From: Arenicola marina
Taxonomy: Eukaryota > Annelida > Polychaeta > Arenicolidae
Reading direction: 5' to 3'
Length of the DNA: 64,000 bases
Assembly (NCBI GenBank): GCA_964019135.1
Contig: OZ025252.1
Span: forward strand, 48,210,959-48,274,958
The position numbers were made by a program, and so were the translations under genes. How positions within the stretch are numbered: position 1 is the first letter of the stretch; every line of letters begins with the position of its first letter. The notes beneath the pieces were generated by a model. The model saw nothing but the letters and a program-made list of their open reading frames with translations. It was not told where the DNA came from and searched no databases. Of this stretch, positions 40,701-46,700 are shown one piece after another.

Positions 40701-43700
40701 AATGACGCTATCACTGATCAGTCCCTGTCAGTACATCGCGTGGGTTTGGCCTATTGCCTGTGGTAACCACTGGATATTCCCACCTCCCAGGTTGACTCGT
40801 CTGGCGTTGTCACCGGCAAACAACCCATCGATTACGCAATATACAAAAATTTCACCTTCACGGTGGTCGCTAAGGACGGTGGGACGCCATCCCTGAACGA
40901 CACCGCCACAGTCTTCATAGAGGTCATGGAGGTCAACGCGCATGCGCCGTACTTTGACCCCGACTTCCAGAGTATTGACCTTCGCTCAGACACGTCCATG
41001 AACATGGTCGCCACCACCGTCTTGGCTCACGACGCAGATTCGGGTAGACGTCATCTATATGATCCTCAACAGTATCAGTGACATGACGAGAGAGACGCTG
41101 CCCAGCATGACGTCATATATCATGGCTAGATTGTATTATTGTTCTTCCATGTTGTTGCAAAACACTAAAAGATGAAATGACATTAACACTAAAGTATAAT
41201 AATTCGAAACAACAAAACTTATTGGTATTTCTAACTCCATATTGAGCATCGTAAGATAAAATGGCATAACACGAGAAATATTTGTCCTTGGATGCAGACG
41301 CCGTGAACAAGGTCACGTACTACTACCTCGTCATCCAATCCGACTTTGGTCTCGATGGCAGCAGTGGTGACGTCACAGTGGCCAAGTACCTCGTGGCCTA
41401 TAAGAAGTATCTGCTGTACATCAGCGCCAGGGACTTTGGTACTCCGGAGTACTTCTCCGAGTAAGTACATAAATGTTAAATATTATTGTTCTGATTTGCT
41501 CTTTGATAAGTTATCCAATTATTGGCAATGATAGCTGAAAGTTAGTCTATAACTTTAACATGTACATTAGATCAGTGTTTCTACTCTGCACTCTATCCTA
41601 AGCATATAATATTAACCCTTTTGTGCCCACGCTCCGTGTATCCCTATGTCTCTCCGGATAGACACGTACTACCCGTCGCGCCATATCATTAACATGTACC
41701 ATTAACCCTTTGGTGCCCGCGTTCCTTGCAGGCCCATGTCTCTCCGGATAGACACGTACTACCCGTCGCGCCATATCATTAACATGTACCATTAACCCTT
41801 TGGTGCCCACTCTCCTCGCAGCCCCATGTCTCTCCGGATAGACACCTACTACCCGTCGCGCCACCTGGTGGACATATCGATGCGGATTCCGCTGGCGGAG
41901 TTTGAGCAGAGTCAAGATCGGTTCCTGGCGCAACTGAATGTGCTCCTGGCTCCCTGGACCGTCCGCATGGAGAGCTCCCGATCGGACGGCGACTCGTGAG
42001 TCCGGCTCAGGCATTTAAGTCACTGGTTCTGGTACCTGTCTCGTAGTATGCAAAGAGAGAGACGTGTTAAGTTGAGAGAGGGTGTGGTACGACTGCATCA
42101 GTATCACCACCCCAGTGGTCGAACAAGGTTTGAACAGGATTGTGTGTGTGGGGTGCTGGCGGTGGTGCTGGCGGTGGTGCTGGCGGTGGTGCTGGCGGTG
42201 GTGCTGGCGGTGGTGCTGGCGGTGGTGCTGGCGGTGGAGCTGGCGGTGGTGCTGGCGGTGGTGCTGGCGGTGGTGCTGGCGGTGGTGCTGGCGGTGGTGT
42301 TGGCGGTGGTGCTAGTGTTGGTACTGGTGGTGGTGATGGTGATAGGGATGGGGGTGGTTGTGGTGGTGATGGTGATAGGGATGGGGGTGGTTGTGGTGGT
42401 GATGGTGATAGGGATGGGGGTGGTGATGGTGATAGGGATGGGGGTGGTGATGGTGATAGGGATGGGGGTGGTGATGGTGGTGATGGTGATAGGAATGGGG
42501 GTGGTTGTGGTGGTGATGGTGATAGGAATGGGGGTGGTTGTGGTGGTGATGGTGATAGGAATGGGGGTGGTTGTGGTGGTGATGGTGATAGGGATGGGGG
42601 TGGTGATGGTGGTGATGGTGATAGGAATGGGGGTGGTTGTGGTGGTGATGGTGATAGGAATGGGGGTGATTGTGGTGGTGATGGTGATAGGAATGGGGGT
42701 GGTGATGGTGATAGGGATGGGGGTGGTGATGGTGATAGGGATGGGGGTGGTGATGGTGATAGGGATGGGGGTGGTGATGGTGATAGGGATAGGGGTGGTG
42801 ATGGTGATAGGGATGGGGGTGGTGATGGTGGTGATGGTGATAGGAATGGGGGTGGTTGTGGTGGTGATGGTGATAGGAATGGGGGTGGTTGTGGTGGTGA
42901 TGGTGATAGGAATGGGGGTGGTTGTGGTGGTGATGGTGATAGGAATGGGGGTGGTTGTGGTGGTGATGGTGATAGGGATGGGGGTGGTGATGGTGGTGAT
43001 GGTGATAGGGATGGGGGTGGTGATGGTGATAGGGATGGGGGTGGTGATGGTGGTGATGGTGATAGGGATGGGGGTGGTGATGGTGATAGGGATGGGGGTG
43101 GTGATGGTGGTGATGGTGATAGGAATGGGGGTGGTTGTGGTGGTGATGGTGATAGGAATGGGGGTGGTTGTGGTGGTGATGGTGATAGGAATGGGGGTGG
43201 TTGTGGTGGTGATGGTGATAGGAATGGGGGTGGTTGTGGTGGTGATGGTGATAGGGATGGGGGTGGTGATGGTGATAGGGATGGGGGTGGTGATGGTGAT
43301 AGGGATGGGGGTGGTGATGGTGGTGATGGTGATAGGAATGGGGGTGGTTGTGGTGGTGATGGTGATAGGGATGGTGGTGGTGATGGTGATAGGGATGGGG
43401 GTGGTGATGGTGATAGGGATGGGGGTGGTGATGGTGGTGATGGTGATAGGAATGGGGGTGGTTGTGGTGGTGATGGTGATAGGGATGGGGGTGGTGATGG
43501 TGAAAGGGATGGGGGTGGTGATGGTGATAGGGATGGGGGTGGTGATGGTGATAGGGATGGGGGTGGTGATGGTGATAGGGATGGGGGTGGTGATGGTGAT
43601 AGGGATGGGGGTGGTGATGGTGGTGATGGTGATAGGGATGGGGGTGGTGATGGTGGTGATGGTGATAGGAATGGGGGTGGTTGTGGTGGTGATGGTGATA

Positions 43701-46700
43701 GGGATGGTGGTGGTGATGGTGATAGGGATGGGGGTGGTGATGGTGATAGGGATGGGGGTGGTGAAGGTGGTGATGGTGATAGGAATGGGGGTGGTTGTGG
43801 TGGTGATGGTGATAGGAATGGGGGTGGTTGTGGTGGTGATGTTGATAGGGATGGGGGTGGTGATGGTGAAAGGGATGGGGGTGGTGATGGTGATAGGGAT
43901 GGGGGTGGTGATGGTAATAGGGATGGGGGTGGTGATGGTGGTGATGGTGATAGGGATGGGGGTGGTGATGGTGGTGATGGTGATAGGAATGGGGGTGGTT
44001 GTGGTGGTGATGGTGATAGGAATGGGGGTGGTTGTGGTGGTGATGGTGATAGGGATGGGGGTGGTGATGGTGATAGGGATGGGGGTGGTGATGGTGGTGA
44101 TGGTGATAGGGATGGGGGTGGTGATGGTGGTGATGGTGATAGGAATGGGGGTGGTTGTGGTGGTGATGGTGATAGGAATGGGGGTGGTTGTGGTGGTGAT
44201 AGAGATGGTGGGGGAGGGGGTGTACGACTTTTTTGGGGGGTCTCTAAGAGCGAAACGATTGTGAACATTTGATGCCAGGACTATCCACAAACGCGACAAG
44301 GTTTTATGATCGTATTTCTATATTATTTAGGTCTGTGGCCACCATCTACGCCATCAGAAGCGATCTGCCAGACCAGAAAGAAAACCAAGCCTTAGATAAG
44401 GACTTCATAGATAAGAACGATTTGATGGAGAGACTGCGGGTTAATATGTACGGTAAGTGAAGCACGGCATTTTAGAAAGATTCATGAGATCTTCAGAAAA
44501 TAAGTATGGATTATTTTTGTCATGTTAATTATATGCTTTAAATTGATCATACTCTTTAATACTCATATGTATATTTATAATATGCATTAGAATAATGTTC
44601 TTTACATTAATAACTCTTGACATCAACAACACTTGACATTAATAACTCTTGACATTAATAACTCTTGCCATTAATAACTCTTGCCATTAATAACTCTTTA
44701 CATTAATAACTCTTTGACATTAATAACTCTTGACATTAATAACTCTTGACATCAATAACTCTTTACATTAATAATACTTCTGACATTAATACTACGGTTA
44801 ATAGCAATAACAGCTGTCGTGTGACTATGGTGCCGGTCTCCAGGGACGCCAAACGACGAGTTGCTGGGTCCGGACTTTGCTGAGTGGCAGCCGTACAAGG
44901 TGGAGCCCCGCTACCCCAACTGGATCCTGGAGACTCCGGGGGGTATCGCCTTCCTCAGCATCCTCTGCATCCTGCTGGCCGCCGGGATCGTCACCCTCTT
45001 CACCCTGCTGGCCCGCCGCTACGGGTGGGGCTGCTTCAAGGGCAAGTGAGTAACCCAGAGCGGCACATACACCCTGCTGGCCCGCCGCTACGGGTGGGGG
45101 TGCTTCAAGGGCAAGTGAGTAACCCAGGGCGGCACATACACCCTGCTGGCCCGCCGCTACGGGTGGGGGTGCTTCAAGGGCAAGTGAGTAACCCAGAGCG
45201 GCACATACACCCTGCTGGCCCGCCGCTACGGGTGGGGGTGCTTCAAGGGCAAGTGAGTAACCCAGAGCGGCACATACACCCTGCTGGCCCGCCGCTACGG
45301 GTGGGGGTGCTTCAAGGGCAAGTGAGTAACCCAGAGCGGCACATACACCCTGCTGGCCCGCCGCTACGGGTGGGGCTGCTTCAAGGGCAAGTGAGTAACC
45401 CAGAGCGGCACATACACCCTGCTGGCCCGCCGCTACGGGTGGGGGTGCTTCAAGGGCAAGTGAGTAACCCAGAGCGGCACATACACCCTGCTGGCCCGCC
45501 GCTACGGGTGGGGGTGCTTCAAGGGCAAGTGAGTAACCCAGAGCGGCACATACACCCTGCTGGCCCGCCGCTACGGGTGGGGGTGCTTCAAGGGCAAGTG
45601 AGTAACCCAGAGCGGCACATACACCCTGCTGGCCCGCCGCTACGGGTGGGGGTGCTTCAAGGGCAAGTGAGTAACCCAGAGCGGCACATACACCCTGCTG
45701 GCCCGCCGCTACGGGTGGGGGTGCTTCAAGGGCAAGTGAGTAACCCAGGGCGGCACATACACCCTGCTGGCCCGCCGCTACGGGTGGGGCTGCTTCAAGG
45801 GCAAGTGAGTAACCCAGAGCGGCACATACACCCTGCTGGACCGCCGCTACGGGTGGGGGTGCTTCAAGGGCAAGTGAGTAACCCAGAGCAGCACATACAC
45901 CCTGCTGGCCCGCCGCTACGGGTGGGGGTGCTTCAAGGGCAAGTGAGTAACCCAGAGCGGCACATACACCCTGCTGGCCCGCCGCTACGGGTGGGGGTGC
46001 TTCAAGGGCAAGTGAGTAACCCAGGGCGGCACATACACCCTGCTGGCCCGCCGCTACGGGTGGGGCTGCTTCAAGGGCAAGTGAGTAACCCAGAGCGGCA
46101 CATACACCCTGCTGGCCCGCCGCTACGGGTGGGGGTGCTTCAAGGGCAAGTGAGTAACCCAGGGCGGGACATACACCCTGCTGGCCCGCCGCTACGGGTG
46201 GGGGTGCTTCAAGGGCAAGTGAGTAACCCAGAGCGGCACATACACCCTGCTGGCCCGCCGCTACGGGTGGGGCTGCTTCAAGGGCAAGTGAGTAACCCAG
46301 AGCGGCACATACACCCTGCTGGACCGCCGCTACGGGTGGGGGTGCTTCAAGGGCAAGTGAGTAACCCAGAGCGGCACATACACCCTGCTGGCCCGCCGCT
46401 ACGGGTGGGGGTGCTTCAAGGGCAAGTGAGTAACCCAGAGCGGCACATACACCCTGCTGGCCCGCCGCTACGGGTGGGGCTGCTTCAAGGGCAAGTGAGT
46501 AACCCAGAGCGGCACATACACCCTGCTGGCCCGCCGCTACGGGTGGGGCTGCTTCAAGGGCAAGTGAGTAACCCAGAGCGGCACATACACCCTGCTGGCC
46601 CGCCGCTACGGGTGGGGGTGCTTCAAGGGCAAGTGAGTAACCCAGAGCGGCACATACACCCTGCTGGCCCGCCGCTACGGGTGGGGCTGCTTCAAGGGCA

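Noticed and set aside
42048-44299. Five overlapping open frames of 710-738 codons on both strands
   Set aside because: By-products of GGT-type units with lengths divisible by three. They encode pure V/M/G, P/S or T/I repeats and are not continuous with any exon in phase.
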